This document shows, piece after piece, positions 20,319-20,437 of a stretch of DNA of 20,437 bases. The stretch covers positions 259,468 to 279,904 of the forward strand of contig BJOX01000267.1 of NCBI GenBank assembly GCA_009731375.1, in the 5' to 3' direction. The DNA comes from Paulinella micropora (taxonomy: Eukaryota; Cercozoa; Imbricatea; Euglyphida). Numbering within the stretch: position 1 is the first letter of the stretch; every line of letters begins with the position of its first letter. The notes beneath the pieces are model-generated. The model saw nothing but the letters and a program-made list of their open reading frames with translations, did no database searches and was not told where the DNA came from. The position numbers and the translations under genes were made by a program.

Positions 20319-20437
20319 GACCAGTATTTTCATTGAACATACCGATCCGTCTGGACCAGTATTTTCATTGAACATACCGGTCCGTCTGGAAGTGTTGGAA
20401 CTGCCCTTGCGGGGGTGTCATTAGAGCCTATCGTCAA
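20319..20437 (+). repeat. Two tandem copies of the 35-bp SINE-like unit, the second extended
   Basis: CCAGTATTTTCATTGAACAT starts at 20321 and again at 20356, period 35 bp. The first has CGATCC where the second and the 19894 copy have CGGTCC. The second continues as at 19929 onward (AGTGTTGGAACTGCCC) to the window edge. Confidence 0.9.

Overview
The window is eukaryotic nuclear DNA made almost entirely of microsatellites (3- to 9-bp units), with seven runs of N and short islands of unique sequence. Spliceosomal GT-AG signals flank several islands. The lineage cannot be fixed from what is visible.

The main result is that six of the islands, all on the + strand, read as consecutive or near-consecutive exons of one 2-oxoglutarate/Fe(II)-dependent dioxygenase of the prolyl-4-hydroxylase-like (P4Hc / 2OG-FeII_Oxy) fold. 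They lie at 2860-2910, 4967-5036, 6969-7062, 10961(or 10968)-11021, 13205-13236 and 15221-15277. Reading phases fit at four of the five junctions outright, and at the fifth (exon 3 to 4) with the alternative acceptor. The peptides occur in family order: an ALAAALFER helix, then RYEPGGFFLPHYDG with the HxD iron ligands, then [18 protein letters not shown], then the strand leading to the distal half. About 0.36 kb of coding sequence is spread over 12.4 kb. The distal iron His and the 2OG-binding basic residue should lie in an exon past 15277, which I do not find here. The 5' end of the gene is also not seen.

The introns are tandem repeats whose unit often begins at the GT of the donor itself: GTATGT gives (GTAT)n, GTACAA gives (ACAAT)n, GTATGTTATG gives (TATGT)n. 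Extra copies of several exons, some truncated, inverted or frameshifted, sit in these introns. Exon 1 has one extra copy, exon 3 has five, exon 4 has three, and the end of exon 6 has one fragment.

Layout: 1-778 AGT/ACT/AGC triplets; 1045-1778 ATCT repeats with a dispersed repeat (R2); 1780-2136 a polyglutamine open segment; 2137-2800 unique and dispersed repeat (R1); 2860-15277 the dioxygenase gene with its repeat introns. Those introns include a second R1-(ATCT)n-R2 unit at 8114-8570 and a GC-rich antisense coding-like segment at 12183-12880. From 15278 to 18455 there are ACTAT, ACTATC, TAGA/TAGG, ATCT and ATT/AGT arrays. From 18456 to 20437 there is a short open island, duplicated compound AGT-AGTATT-ATT arrays and a tRNA-3'-end-like dispersed repeat.
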